From Allium sativum (Eukaryota; Streptophyta; Magnoliopsida; Asparagales; Amaryllidaceae): a stretch of 64,000 bases of DNA. This document shows, one piece after another, positions 22,621 to 36,300 of this stretch. The stretch spans positions 456,076,310-456,140,309 of the forward strand of contig CM060912.1 of NCBI GenBank assembly GCA_030737875.1, in the 5' to 3' direction. The translations under genes were made by a program, and so were the position numbers. Every line of letters begins with the position of its first letter. Position 1 is the stretch's first letter. A model generated the notes under the pieces. It did no database searches and was not told the DNA's origin. It saw only the letters and a list, made by a program, of their open reading frames with translations.

Positions 22621-23326
22621 TAGTTACTGCTTCTAACTGTTTTCTTCTTTTTGCTTTGCACGATTACAGTAAGGTTTGACACAATTTATTTTACGTATTT
22701 TTTTCTAAAATTTTTGTACTATTTCCATTTAAATCTGAAAAGGGATTTCCTACGAATAATATGTAAATTCACAAATCTTTCCATTTACTACAATATTGAC
22801 ACAATATGTTCTTTCAGCTCAATCAATTATTTTCCCCTTTTTGTTTAATTTCAATTGAATTGGCACATAACTATAATTCAATAAATTTACACCAATCCAC
22901 AATTCAATTATCCAATTTGCGCATAACCACAATTTATTCAATTTTTGCGTATAACTAAAATGACATAAACTATATTATGATGCAGATGAAGTGAAAAGAA
23001 GACGAAGAAGAACATACAGTAAATTTCAATAGGAATCAAGCGATACAAAATACTATTATCGGAAAATATTTTAATTTACTCACTTGACTAAGCACTATCC
23101 TTGAATCTGATTCAGATCTGCCACCTGTGATTTTCCTAATAGAACCTTACACAGACGAGAAACCTGAGCACCTATAGTTTAGATCTAGATTCATTCTATC
23201 CAAATCTTGAATCAGAACCCTAAAACTATTATTTTATTATTTCTGAAGAATTTGGAGGAGAAAGAAAATGATAGAGCTCTGACGCTCTCTCAGAAAATAT
23301 GAGTTGGAGGTTAGACCCTGCTAGCT

Positions 23327-23334
23327 TATTTATA
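23327..23334 (-). promoter_or_regulatory. TATA box (TATAAATA) of the LTR
   Basis: TATAAATA on the minus strand, about 1.23 kb from the LTR start, with a GTCGACC palindrome about 100 bp upstream. It resembles the TATA/GTCGAC pair at 8.2-8.45 kb. Confidence 0.5.
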
Positions 23335-24566
23335 GGTGCACAGAAGAATCTCATTCATCAGATCGAACAAAATAAAATTAGAGCTATAGAAAACGTCTAT
23401 TTCACCCGGTATTGGGTTGACCTAGTCCCAAGATGGGTCGACCCATTTACTAGGTCATGAACGTTAATTTCGTTCCCATTTAATTTTTGTTTAACGTTGC
23501 ATACAACATTGCTTTTCTTACCTATTATTCTACCTTACATTAATTTCTTCTATTTATAACACATGTTATAGATTTCAAATTCAAACTTGTGTGTATATAT
23601 TCATGCATAACTTCATAAACTTTTATTCGTTGATAACTTCCTCTTATATTAATATCTTACATTTATTGCTTGCTTGATGTTACAATTTCTTAATGTTTTA
23701 AGTTCATTTCTATCTCATTTTCAGTCACTCTATTTCGAATTTCAGATGTCAATATTCCCTTGCATATTTTCATTCGTTCTACATTTATTACCTTTCGTTT
23801 TAAGTTTACGCTTTAAATTCCAATTTTAAATTTATGCTTATATATTTACACACAATCCCAAAGAATTTCAACCATTAATAGCTACTTAATTTCCATTTCT
23901 TAAACGTCATTATTAATGTTATCAATTCATTAATTCTTTCTGCATTTAATATACATTCAAGTTTTACACGCAGTTATTTTTGTAGGTCTTGCGCGTATAT
24001 ATCTACGTGAAACTCTATTTATTTTCAAAATTTAAATAGCGTTATTCCAAAATTCATTTCTTACTTGTTTTTATTAATTGTGTGTCACTTTTGAACTTCT
24101 TGTCCATATATATATACAAACACACACATATGTACATATAAATAAATATATATACACACACGCACACTTACCTATATACGAATTTTCCTTATTTGTAAAT
24201 ACACATATATTTTTCTCTTAGAACATGCATTCTTTTAGTTGGCCTTCTTAAAATTTAAAACATGACATTAGTAGGATTCGAGCTTCTAACATCTATCATG
24301 GGAAGTGCATAGTCTACCACATCACCAAACTTAGCTTTTGTTCACAAGGTTAAAACATTGGTAGCTATAGAAATTATTTGTATTTCTCTTATATCTTTTT
24401 TTTCATGTTTGCTAAAACTTCATTTAATGATATCTTCTTTGTTTTAAATCCGTTTTCTACAAATTATAGGTCTAAATTGATCAAAAAATCGTCACAAACG
24501 CAAAGTTCCATGACCATTCTGAAAATTTTATTTAATTATTTTATTTTAAAAATGCTTAGTGTTACA

Positions 24567-24600
24567 TTCTCCTACCCTTATGAAATTTCATCCTCGGAAT
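24567..24600 (-). other. Polypurine tract next to the LTR
   Basis: On the minus strand AAGGGTAGGAGA followed by one or two bases and TGTAAC marks the PPT-LTR junction. The upstream GAGGATGAAAT is the motif commonly seen just before the PPT in plant chromoviruses. Confidence 0.65.
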
Positions 24601-25950
24601 TTGGTAAGGGTAAATTTAAGTAATTCCTTACATAATTTACAACCATCATGTGTACATCCAATTTTGCACTCATTTGTGCAGTTGTGCAAAGTGTAACACA
24701 ACATAAAAGTACATGAATGCCTAAGCGGTACCTCCTATATAATTGCAAATTTTCTTTAAAACCTTTAGAAAACGTGATGCACACATCCTAAGTATACTGC
24801 AATTTCTATATGATGCAATATTTTGAAAATCATAAATACTTTTTCATCTAATTTTTCCCACACTCTTATAGAGTAAGAGTTTAGTTCATCCAATTTTTGC
24901 ATCCAAATCCTATCAACCAACTTTAAACTTGCGAATTTCAGAAAAGTCTGTTTTTTTAGTTCTGTTTCTTATGTTAGAAAAAGGTTGAAAATGAAAAATT
25001 ACATATTTTCCATCCACTTTTCACGCCTTTTCCCCCATACTTGGAAACATTAATTGCTAATCTTACAAAAATTCCGATTTTCTATACCAAGTACAGTTTA
25101 CAAAAGAAAAAATTCTTTTTGGTTTTCTAGACTTACTTTGGAAGAATTCATTTTCTTTTATTGTTCTCTATCTTTGCAGTTGTCGTCTTTGTTTGTTTTC
25201 TTTTAGTTGTTCATCCATTACCTTCATTTTCATTTAATTCGCAATATCCTATGTTTTTGTTCTTACGTAGCGATCTCTATAAACACCTAGGAAGAAAATA
25301 TCCCACTAAACCATTCCATTTCTCTAAAATAGAACATTATTTAGGAATGAAAATCTATACTAAAAGAATTTTTTTCCTATTTCCTCAAGGGGTGCTAAAA
25401 AGGTTTTCTATTAATTACTAATCATATCATAAATTTACTTATAAAAACCTCAACTTGCTTTTTCCTATTTATTTCCTCTTTATCCCGTTCCATTGAACCA
25501 TGCAAGATTTAAATTGACTTTTTACCTCTTTCTATTTAGCAGTAACCACTTGAAACATCCTTTCAAAATTTTCTCAAACCTTTACTAACCGCTCATGAGC
25601 ACCAAACGGGACCATTTCTTACTAAATTATTTTTAATTCAATAAAATTTTATATTCTAAAAACTTTTCTCAAAAATTATAATAAGAGAAGATAGGATTAT
25701 GTAATTTAAGGAAACTTTTGTATTTTATTTCACTCAAGGTCACCTATGCATCCCATATGGCTAAGCCATTTATTCGAGCTTTCTCTTAACCACTTACATT
25801 GCTTAACCCATGTATCGAACCAAATTTTCGTACTATCTGAGTTAACTAAATATACTACACGTCCAACCCAAATTGCATAGAAATATGAATCATTAATAAT
25901 AAAGAAGAAAAAGGTAGAAGAAGAACAAAAATAACATAGAATCTCACATC
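24601..25950 (-). other. Possible remnant interior of the gypsy element, no recognisable pol
   Basis: This is the region expected to hold the 3' end of pol of the minus-strand element. I see only short AT-rich frames (for example 24578-24784) with no RT, RNase H or integrase motif, so it is either heavily decayed or unrelated filler. Confidence 0.35.
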
Positions 25951-28900
25951 ACAACGGAACAAAATATAATATATCAACTTTTGAAATACAAAAGTTTAAC
26001 TATATAACCTATAGTTATCAGAGTACAACACTTACAACACAACGGAAATAGTAATAACTATATAATACTGAAGCCTCCTGCTCCAAGCTCTTACAAGTAT
26101 CTGTAAACACCTGAACTACTTGACTACCCGCACAAATTTGGGCACCCAAGAATTTACGGTAAAACAAAACAAATAAAATCAGGGTCAGTTATGGGACTGG
26201 TATGAGTAAACAATTTAAAATAGTTTGAGGAAATAAACAATATCTCATAAGACCACGCCGTATAACACGGAACGAGTTTTTCCCTTATGAGAATCCAAAA
26301 CACTTAATGTAACTTTCAAAATCATTTTAAAAGAAATGATAATCTTTATATTGAAACTCTTTTGATATTATAATAGAGTCTAAATCAAATAAATAACAAT
26401 ATAGTGGAACGTTTGCATCTCACGTTCCACATATATAATATACAATCAAAACCACGAGCACTTATTAGGTAATGAATTTTCCAACTATGACAAGGTATGG
26501 AACCACCTTCCAATAGCGTATCTCTAGAGAGGAATATATTGGGTTCAACAAGAATATTTTGTAACCTGGCCTCACATGACCGACCACTCATTTCGCTTCA
26601 GTGTATCGAATGTATATCACCAACGATTGGGATCAACAACCATTTCCCCGAATGGGACATCATCGAATAGAATAAAGAATGAAATGAATTTCTCTAGATA
26701 GGTGATTATACACCTTAATTGGGAGCTACCCACTTAGCCATGTTGCCTGCCGGATTTTTGTCATTTCCCAGTTGTTGAGGCCTAAGGCTACGATTACTTA
26801 CCATTCATTGATAGCACAATCACTTTGAATGCCACATTATCAGTTCCGTTAACCAATAATTGATTTACACAAATATAAATCTAGATATTATGCTAAGGGA
26901 ATAAATTCTTCGCCACTATACATATATTTGTACAGACCAACGTATGCAATCATTGGAAATAATCTGTCAGACATTCGTCCATACATGTTCGTTCTGGGAC
27001 TGAACGAAACCGAAGGCACAATTTTCATTAATCCATCTTAGGCAATTTCTACCTAGCATTAATAGAAAAAACCCTTGCACTTTACTCCGTCTTCGATAAT
27101 CTTCATATAATATGATTCGCAACGCGATTGCCAATACAGAGTGGTTCTTGGATAATAATCCAACCGAGCTCTCCATATTGACAACGTTATTGGCAAATAC
27201 TTCGATAGTCGCTTATTTAACTATCGAAGAAAAACAACATCCATTCAAAGCATCAAACAATCATCGGGCCCCTTAATTAATATTTCATTAATTATATATA
27301 TCATTTCTCAATTTCTCTTCAATATCTTTACCCAAATATTTCTCTAAACACGTTTAACCTCTCACTATTCTTGGAAAGACATTTCCATCTATCATAACTG
27401 TTTTTTTTCTATATTCTAGAAAATATTACTTTTTAACATCAGAAAACATTTCCATTTCTTATTTACCTATCACTATTCTTCCCCATTTATCAGTCCCGAC
27501 TATAAACTAGTAAGAGAATAATTTCCTAAGTATCAATCTTGAAGGCCGAAACCAACATCAGATCGATATTCAGGAAGTCATTCAACTTAACTAATCTCCA
27601 GCCAGTTTCTAATTTTCTTAACTCTGTTTCTTAACTTCTTATCAACATAATTAATTCAATCTGCAAAACATTTGCTTTTGAATGATCATTTACTTTAAAC
27701 GTGTATATGTTTCACCTTTCGATCTCCCATGATCTAATTTTATAAATTCTCTTTCTTTCATACAAAATTACATTATATGTTTATTCGTTTATTAAATTTC
27801 ATATATAATTGATGAGTCAATTTCTACATCAGACTTTTGTCAAAGTTTTCGATCTCCTTAAATTTTTGGAAAAATTCGCCAGCACCTCCTTTGTACCGGT
27901 CAATAGCTCAAACCTCAACTCGCCTCTCTAGGCCCTTTCCATTCAAAACGAAAATAAAAAAGCCAAGCAGCTTGTCGATTCAGCGCATAAAATCTCATAT
28001 GAAATTTAAACGAGTACCTTTTTGTCGAGCACTCGAACTATAATCTTCAAACACTTCATTCCATTCCAGTCTAACCCATATATGTCCATTCCTAATTTAT
28101 TCCAACTCAATCCGATCTTTTTAACTCAACTTGCTAATTTATTCTTTAATTAGCTCTTTTGCATATTCCACTATTAAATTGAACATATCACGTTTATATA
28201 TATTTTTATTTACTTATAAACCAATTGAATTCCATTTTCAATTCATGTTTCATATTCGATTTCGAATAAGAATTCACCAATTCAATTTACTTAACCAAAA
28301 CCCTATTTCGTATCAAAAGTCGATTAACTAATTATTCTTTAAATTAGTTAATTCTATTTAATAGTTTAAAATTTGATTTTTGTTTCAAAAATCAGTTCAC
28401 TTACTCCACTTGAGTTCGTGTTTATTTTCTAACTCAAATCTGGATTTTTCTAATGGAAATTCGAATTTTATTTACTTAAAACGCTTTTGTTTATTTAAAT
28501 AAACCATTATGGTTTTATAATGGTTATGGCGTTGTTTTTTTGGAAATTTGATTTTACCTAATTCAAAATCTATAAGACGAAATCCAGATTTTTATCTTCC
28601 TTTAGAAAGCTATTATTGAATCGGTCCTGGCGATTCTTGTTTCAAAGATTTCCAACTTAAATTTAGTTCTATATACTCAATTGAAGTTCAAAACGTCAAT
28701 TTACGAACTACCATGCTGCTGCGAGTTCGTTTTAATTATATCTACATATAAATGTTAACCTTCATTTACTTTTAAATTTCAATCTTGTTCTAATATATAT
28801 TTTAAACCAAATTTTCCAATCCAACTAATATTTCTCGTTATCCTAAAATGTCGATTATTTCATAACTCAGTTCCAAATTTATTTACAACTCAATTTACTG

Positions 28901-29887
28901 TATTAAATTTTAATTTCTTTGGAAATAGAATTATTTATAAAATTCGATATAATCAAATTCTAATTATAAATCCTTAGATTTATCTCATATTTTTTGTTTA
29001 TATTCATAATTCCAGAATAAATTCTATCATTCCTTTTTCGAACGATTTTTTATTTTCTTGTTAAATTCATACTTGAATTTATAATTCCGAATTATCACTG
29101 ATAATTATCCCCTTTTATTTATAAACATTGTTTATAAATTAATTTCCTTGTTTTATAAATTAAAAACAAGCTTCCTGTTCAATTATTCATTTGAAACTCA
29201 ATTCCTGTTTTGGAATATTTTGCTGCTATAACTTACAAATATAATTGTATAATCTATTTTCATATTTACTTTCAGTTTCTATCTAACAAAACTTTAATAT
29301 CCTTTCTGAAAATTATTTATTTTTATAAATTTGACATAGTCAAATTCAAATTATAATTTCGTATGGATTTATTCCAATTTTATTTACATTTCGAATATCG
29401 GAATAAATTTCATTGTTTACCATTTAAAACGATTTTCAATCCTCTTTTTAAATTCATTTTTGGATTTAAATATTTAAATTATACAATGATAATTTTAAAC
29501 CTTTTTATATAAACATCCTTTATATAACTTGTTTATATATTTAAACAAGTCTCGATTTCTAATCCATTTGAAACTAAATTTCTACTTTGGAAAAAATAAA
29601 TTTCCCTTTTTAAGTTCACACTGGTATTTTCATTTCTCGAATTATCCAATGATAATTTATTTCATTTCATTTATAAACATCATTTATAAATGAACTGATT
29701 GTTTTTATTATTCAAACAAGTTAATATTTCTAGTCCATTCGAATTTCATATTATATTTTGAAAAAAATAAAATTTTCCTTTTAAATCACAAAATTCCCTT
29801 TCGCAATATTTCTATAAATTAACATCTAGGCACAGTGATATTTAAATACCCAATTATCAATCACATGTTTTCTAACACATCATATAT

Positions 29888-29936
<49 letters not shown>

Positions 29937-30152
29937 ACAAACAATAATAAATTTTGAGGAATCCAGTTGGATCCCTTCAACCTATTTTCGTGCATCCACA
30001 AATGTTAGCCAATGTAAAAAATACCCATCCCGCTTCAAGGCAGGATATCGCAGTATACAACGTCATCCACTATCATATTGTGGGGCTTATAGAGTCATCC
30101 ACTAATGATACTGCGGGCATTCGCCAATTGTACTGTGGGAAATATCCAACCA

Positions 30153-30188
<36 letters not shown>

Positions 30189-30480
30189 CACAAACACCAA
30201 GCCTAAATAACTAATATATTTATAATAGCCACAAAAATATTTAAATGAATCCACACAATCAACAAATATTTTTTTAACTATTCAAAATAAAATTTAAAAT
30301 AATAAATTCTGTGTGAGATTTACTCACCTGATTTTTATTTTCCGAATACCCAATGATGCTTATTATATAGATTTCACTGTGATTCCTCCAACTGTATGTT
30401 TTTCAATGGTAAAACAATATAAATAAAATTTCAGTTATCGACTTAGAATAATTTAATTTAATTAATTACCACGTGTAAAT
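25950..30480 (-). mobile_element. Degenerate Tekay-like LTR related to the giant LTR family
   Basis: Short blocks in 26110-27030 occur in the same order as in 38160-39240 of the giant LTR: GACTACCCGCAC...GGGCACC, GTCAGTTATGGGACTGGTATGAG, GACCACGCCG...CACGGAACG, and GTTCTGGGACTGAACGAAACC. A perfect CAG/GTGAGTAAAT donor-like site lies at 30326-30330 on the minus strand. Ends are not resolved. The middle (28100-29900) is extremely AT-rich with no coding signal. Confidence 0.5.
29891..29932. repeat. (AT)n microsatellite
   Basis: About 21 uninterrupted AT units. A second tract of about 30 bp lies at 30155-30184. Confidence 0.97.
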
Positions 30481-30499
30481 TAAATTAAATTAAATCTTA

Positions 30500-32500
30500 A
30501 TTTCAAATGATTAGTCTACAAATTTTATTTACTTCACTAGCTAAATATATTGGTTTATAAAGTTTAATTTAATCAGCTTGTGAGATACATTATGTAAGCT
30601 TCAATCTATATAATAAAATCCCTTAGTAGGACAAACCAAGAGACAAAGAGCGGTCCAGATTTACTCTTGGCATATATATCATACGGCTCTTGTTCATAGA
30701 TGCATGCAGGTTTATTCCCATGATCTCCGCGTTTACTTATGCCGCCTAATCCATAACTACTTATCCCACTATCGTCGTTTCCTTCCACTTCGATTCCACT
30801 ATATCATTTCTCTTACAATATAAAAACCGATTTTAATTCTCCGCTTCTTTAACTGAATCATCAAATAGTTATCAATCTTCCACTCAATCAAGTACTTATG
30901 TTTCTTGATAACGTTATGTTTTCCTTCCATTCGAACCTCCATGTTTACACATACTGAAGAGTTTTTGAAACTATAGCATACGAAAATGCAGATCTGGGTA
31001 TTAATGGTGAAAATCAGCAAGGTTGAATCATATGCACGATGGTGATGGATCCCGCGCTAACTTCGGCTGTTAGTTTGTGGATATACCATAATTATTGCTT
31101 TTGGTTTTTCCAGGTTCCTTCAAATCGATTTGTGCCTTGTTTAATATTTTTCCTCATTGAATTAATTCCATGTTCACTTATGATTCCTCGATAGATTGAT
31201 ATGCTAGAGATTGGATGCTCGATCCGTGCTTTATCACATGACACGATCTTGAAATTTGACTAATTTGCTAGCGCCATAGAATTACGAGGACAAAACAATA
31301 GCCTAATCAAATTATGACCGATGATTCCATGTCATCTGGGCTATTAATTTGATGCAATCGTTGTGGTTATTCTTATCCTATTCACCGGGTAATACTAGCA
31401 TACCTTAAAATGTTCCTCCTCCACTGATGGTTTGTGGTCGAATTGAGATAAATTATCTTACTTTTGCAGTTTCAGGATTCACCATCCTTCAACTGACTAA
31501 ACAATTCTAGTATTTCCAATCTTCCATCTTCTTTCTCCTCTTCTTATCTACTAAATAAAAAATATAAGGAGATAAAGAGTACCATACTAATATTTCAACT
31601 ATTTGTTTCTTTCCTTCTCCTGTTCATGTTAGCCTTCACTTTTTTCCCTTTATCTGCGCGGAAGCATACAATAGCTTTTGAGCACTGAGATCGGACTTCA
31701 TTCTGAGATTACATATACCTGTACATAGTTGTTCGTGGTATATGAATCAATTTGAATAATCCATTTTTCAGGACTTTATTACTTAAATTTTTATTGGACA
31801 ATTGTTGAATGAGCATTAATATTTTAAGTCTATATAGTTTGAACTCTGCAGTGGTTTAACTATACTATAGGATTATTTAGATTGCTCACCTTTGAATAAC
31901 AACATCATTTTTCTAGCAATGTTGTTTCATTCCCTTTTAAAACTATAATGTCATGAAACTTCCACTCTCAAGGTTGTCCTTATGTTTGAAGGCGTGAAGC
32001 AACACAAAATAAGTGCCAGTTTATTTTTGTTCCCTTTCTAAAGTTGTACTCAAGCCATATAAGTATTCACATGTCATTTGACTTTGCATTTTTAGTTTGC
32101 AAAAGGATACGTAATTATCTAAATGTGTGTATATAAGAATTTGCCATTTTGCATTTTGATACACAAAATCAATTTTTTGGTTATCTACTCATATATTGTA
32201 AAGGAGCTCATGTTGGTGATATAAAATGTAGTCATGATCCACTTTCTAGCAAGATTTATTCCAACCTATCCTCCAGTTGATGATGTGAGACAATCAATTG
32301 ACATCGCTACACTTGCAGCATATGTATATGTATGGTATTTGATATTATTAGTGTTAACTCTTTTATTGGATTGCTTACTATTTATAACTTGGAAACAGTT
32401 TATAGTATGAGGTAAAGCCTACTCATTAACAATGTTCTTAGTGTCATTTATTTTAAGATTATTGTTGTTAATTTGGAGTTTGTTGTCTTCTTTAATTAAC
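30500..32500. other. Intergenic DNA with weak gene-like pieces
   Basis: Minus-strand frames at 30606-30788 and 30799-31020 have no family resemblance that I can name. A plus-strand stretch at 32240-32340 reads IPTYPPVDDVRQSIDIATLA and could be an old exon. Nothing else is supportable. Confidence 0.25.
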
Positions 32501-32503
32501 TGA

Positions 32504-33371
32504 TTTTTTTTTCGTATAGGATGGTTTTAAACTTACTTGCATATGTATGACTCGCTGAAGAAATATGGTGAGCATTCTATTTCTATTGTATTCTTGGATT
32601 TTTGTTATCTAACCATTTTAACTTTGATGACTTACTGCAATAAATTTCCATGCATTCATTACTCAGTCAAGCCTTTTAACTGCAATAAATTTCCTTGCGT
32701 AAACAATATCTACCTCCCTTTCCTGTATTTACTAAACAATCAAAATTTTTACCTTTTTATAATTGTAATTAGTGATACCACTGAATATAACTGATTTTTT
32801 TGCATTGAATGGTTTTAAACTCACTTGCGTATGTATGACTCGCTGAACAAATATGGTGAGCATTCTATTTCTATTGTATTCTTGCTTTTTTTTTTCTATC
32901 TAAACATTTTAACAATGATGAGTTACTGCAATAAATTTCCATGCGTTCATTGCTCAATCAAGCCTTTTAAATGCAAAAATTTTCCATGTGTAAAAAATAT
33001 CTACCTACCTTTCCTACATTTACTAAACAATCAAAGTTTTTATCATTTTATAATCTTAATTAGTGATACCACTGAATATAACTGATTTTTTTTCTATACA
33101 GGATGGTTTTAAATTTACTTGCATATGTATGATCCGCTGAAGAAATATGATGAGCATTATATTTCTATTGTATTCATGCTTTTTTTCTATCTAAACATTT
33201 TAACATTGCAGAGTTACTGCAATAAATTTCCCTGCGTTCATTGTTCAATCAAGCCTTTAACTGCAGTAAATTACCATGTATAAACAATATCTACCTCCCT
33301 TTCTTGCATTTACTGAACAGTCAAATTTGTTACCTTTTTATAATCTTAATTAGGGATACCATTGAATATAC
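32504..33371 (+). repeat. About 290 bp tandem triplication containing an exon-like segment
   Basis: Three head-to-tail units start near 32504, 32794 and 33085. Each has an exon-like piece (GATGGTTTTAAAC...TATGACTCGCTGAA.AAATATG) with AG before it and GTGAG or ATGAG after it. Each also has a long AT-rich tail (CTGCAATAAATTTCCATGC, TACCTCCCTTTC, ACTAAACAATCAAA). The piece encodes TYLHMYDSLKKYG in one frame, reminiscent of the V/MYDS segment of Ulp1-like cysteine proteases carried by plant transposons, with a stop codon just upstream. The similarity is short, so the protease idea is tentative; the triplication itself is clear. Confidence 0.8.
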
Positions 33372-36300
33372 CAAACATATACATAATTTTGTGTCTTCAA
33401 ATAATCAATAAAGAAAAACCTCCGCCATATTTGATAGCAATTAATACAATTGTACCAGAATCTCTTAACATGTTTTCACCGCTTTCTTCTTCATTTCCAG
33501 TTAATTTCCTCTTCTCAAATTGCTAAGAAAAATCAAACCAACCATAAAGGGAATCAACTGAAATAGGATGGAATGGGTTCAAGGTCCAGATCTATAGCAA
33601 TTTTGACTAACAACCATCTTCATTTTTCCTATCATAGTCGATGCTCAAGCATTTCCATTTCCTCAATCTCCCGGTTGATGCTCGACAAGGCTCTTCAAAG
33701 CAATTGTAGATTGCAGCTCCTACAAAATCATCTGCTCGCAAGTGAGTCATTCGTTGAGTAGCCAACCTAACTTCTACAAAGCATGGCAATTGTTTTTTTT
33801 ATATGCTACAATTTACAGAGCATGACAACCATTACAGCTGCTAGATTAAAATCAGGTAAGTTTTAATCTTGGTCATTTTTTCCCTACAATATTGAGTATG
33901 ATGATATTTTTAAATTTTCCTTTTTGAGAAGATAAATTTGTTTGAATGTCTAATATGAATCCGTTATTTGGCATTTTATTCTATAATCACAATGCATGAA
34001 AATAGGATTATGGCTACTTTAAACGTTGACTATTCAAATTAGTCTTTTAGACCCAGTGGAAATTGTGAACAGGGTTTTTGCTTTGATTTGTAATTCAAGA
34101 AGAATACTCTTAAGGGTTGTGAAACTGGAGGTGCAATGTAGTTTGTTGATAGAAAACAAATATTAACAAGGTAATTTTATAGGTTTTCCTACATTTATTG
34201 ATGTTTCTTTATTAATCCCATTACAATAGAAATAAACAGTAATATTTTACTAAATTAGCTGATTGGTTAGTAACCATGCAAAGTTATGTATTTTTGTTAT
34301 TGATCAGATTGAAAATTTGAGGTAAAATTTTAAATATTATTCCAAGCATATGGATCTCGATGGACTATGGCTTTAGCTGAATAAGATGACAACATACGTA
34401 AGTACTGGAATATCTAAAGAGTTACCTATACGTGATTGTTAGACCATTTAATTCAAATATGTGAACTGTACTCAATATAAAAGAACAAGATAATATTGAC
34501 AGGACTGCATATTGACCAGATTTGAGCTCTACACATCAGCTGATGAAGTGAGTTCCTAAGCACAGATTATGTATTTTTAAACAGCATTGATTTTTTCCCT
34601 TAAAGCATATGTGAATCACTTATATGCTTCAATTTATTCAGTGATTTAACTAATATATGACAGACATGACAGTAAAGATGTAAATGCTCTTAACTTTTGT
34701 TAGAAGACAAAGGTTCATTACAGATTTTTGGATATATACTGCTTATATAACCGACGTAACACATGCATAGTTGGTTAAATACATACGTATAGAGATGTGC
34801 ATATGCTTAAGTTTAATTGGTTATGTTACCACTATAAATATTCTATGAGGTTTACAATGATCATCAAATCCGGCTGTCAAAACACAATATATTAATTTCA
34901 TAAGTCGTCTTCTATATTTTTTGTGATCATCAAATCCGGCTTTCAAAACACAATATATTAATTTCTTATGGCGTCTTCTATACTTTTAGCTAATACGTGA
35001 AATATAGTACATTGTTTTTGTTGACTTTTTTAACAAACCAGGAATTTAATAATCAAGTGTGAACACTAAATGGGTTGGCACAACGATCGTGCTAAGCTCC
35101 AAAAACATTAACTAATATAAAAAGATTTAGGTAAATTTTCTCTCTTTTAGACTATTTCACTTATTTAGTTTATGCCATTACTGTAAAATTATCATAGGGA
35201 CATTACTTGTATTCGTTTATTTTAATTTTTTGATAATACTATGACAATGTGTTATAGTTTATGGCCAAGTACAATTGTGTGAATCAAGATTAACAACAGT
35301 AAGTATCCAGCTTAGCATGTGTAATTTTTTATGACCTGTTAGTTGATTTAATTTCCAGATCTTTCCTCTAAAAAAGCTGGAAGTTTGATTCAGAGAGGAG
35401 GTTGTCAAGAACCTTTTGAGGTCCTTCCATATATTCCTTCAGTAGGTATTTTTAGATTCATGCATTTTTTTGCTTCGTATTCAGTATAAACTACAATGAA
35501 TGCTATAGCATATGTGATTTCATATAAAGGATATAAAATCATATGATTTTTAATTTACTTAGTATAATCACATTTCAATGAAAAATAGCGTTATTTAAAC
35601 TACACCAGAAATTGAAATATAAAATTTGTTACTCTGTTGACACTTTGACAAAAGTTCCATTATTTAGGATGCATAATGAATCTTGAGTACCAACAAATAT
35701 AAATTAATGCAATAGTTTTTTGCAAAGAACCATATGTATTCTAAGTTTCTAACTATATTGGTTGTTAATCTTTTAAATTACTGTACTGATTTAATTAAAA
35801 TCTCTTGGTTTAAACGACACATGTCGAAAATGTGGATTTAAAATGTTAATTTATGATTACTACCTAATGTTACTCCTGCAACCCTATGTTTTTCATTTTT
35901 GATCAATTATTAATTCATTTTAATTTTTGGACTAGGTGCCCTCATTTTTGCTCTTTTAGATAATGAAGCACAGAATGCTCCTGAAGAATATTACAGGATA
36001 CACCATGTAATTATTCCATTCAGTCTTCTTTAACATAGTTTAGATTTGTGTATGACAATGATAGGAATTGATGTAATTATGGAATGCACAAGTTTTAGAT
36101 TTACTGTTGATGGCTGAAACACACAAATCTATACATATCAGTACTTCAGTACATACTGTTCACGCATCATATTTTACTTCAAAAATGAACTAATTTTTTC
36201 ACTATCTCCATATTGCAATAATTCAAAAAAATTGTTAGTGCACAAATTTCTAGGATAAAATATGATGACTGATAAAATATGAATAGGTACAATGGGCAAA

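Larger units (their letters stand above)
21420..24566 (-). mobile_element. Tekay-like LTR (3' LTR of a minus-strand gypsy element)
   Basis: The right edge GTTACA (24561-24566) reads TGTAAC on the minus strand. It is preceded on that strand by a GAGGATGAAATTTC...AAGGGTAGGAGA tract, the conserved end-of-pol/PPT arrangement of Tekay/Del elements. Inside are TATAAATA on the minus strand (23327-23334), a GTGAGTAAAT donor-like site (23082-23083), a TGGGTCGACCCA palindrome (23431-23442), and a GC-richer U5-like block at 21470-21870. The left end is not resolved. It is about 3.1 kb if it starts near 21420. Confidence 0.6.

Noticed and set aside
30606..31020. Two adjacent minus-strand frames as a possible gene
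   Set aside because: They are in different phases, have no recognisable domain, and the sequence between them has multiple stops.
32760..32785. GTGATACCACTGAATAT as a possible minus-strand primer site
   Set aside because: It lacks the GGTATCAGAG core and recurs as part of the 290 bp tandem unit with no LTR end beside it.
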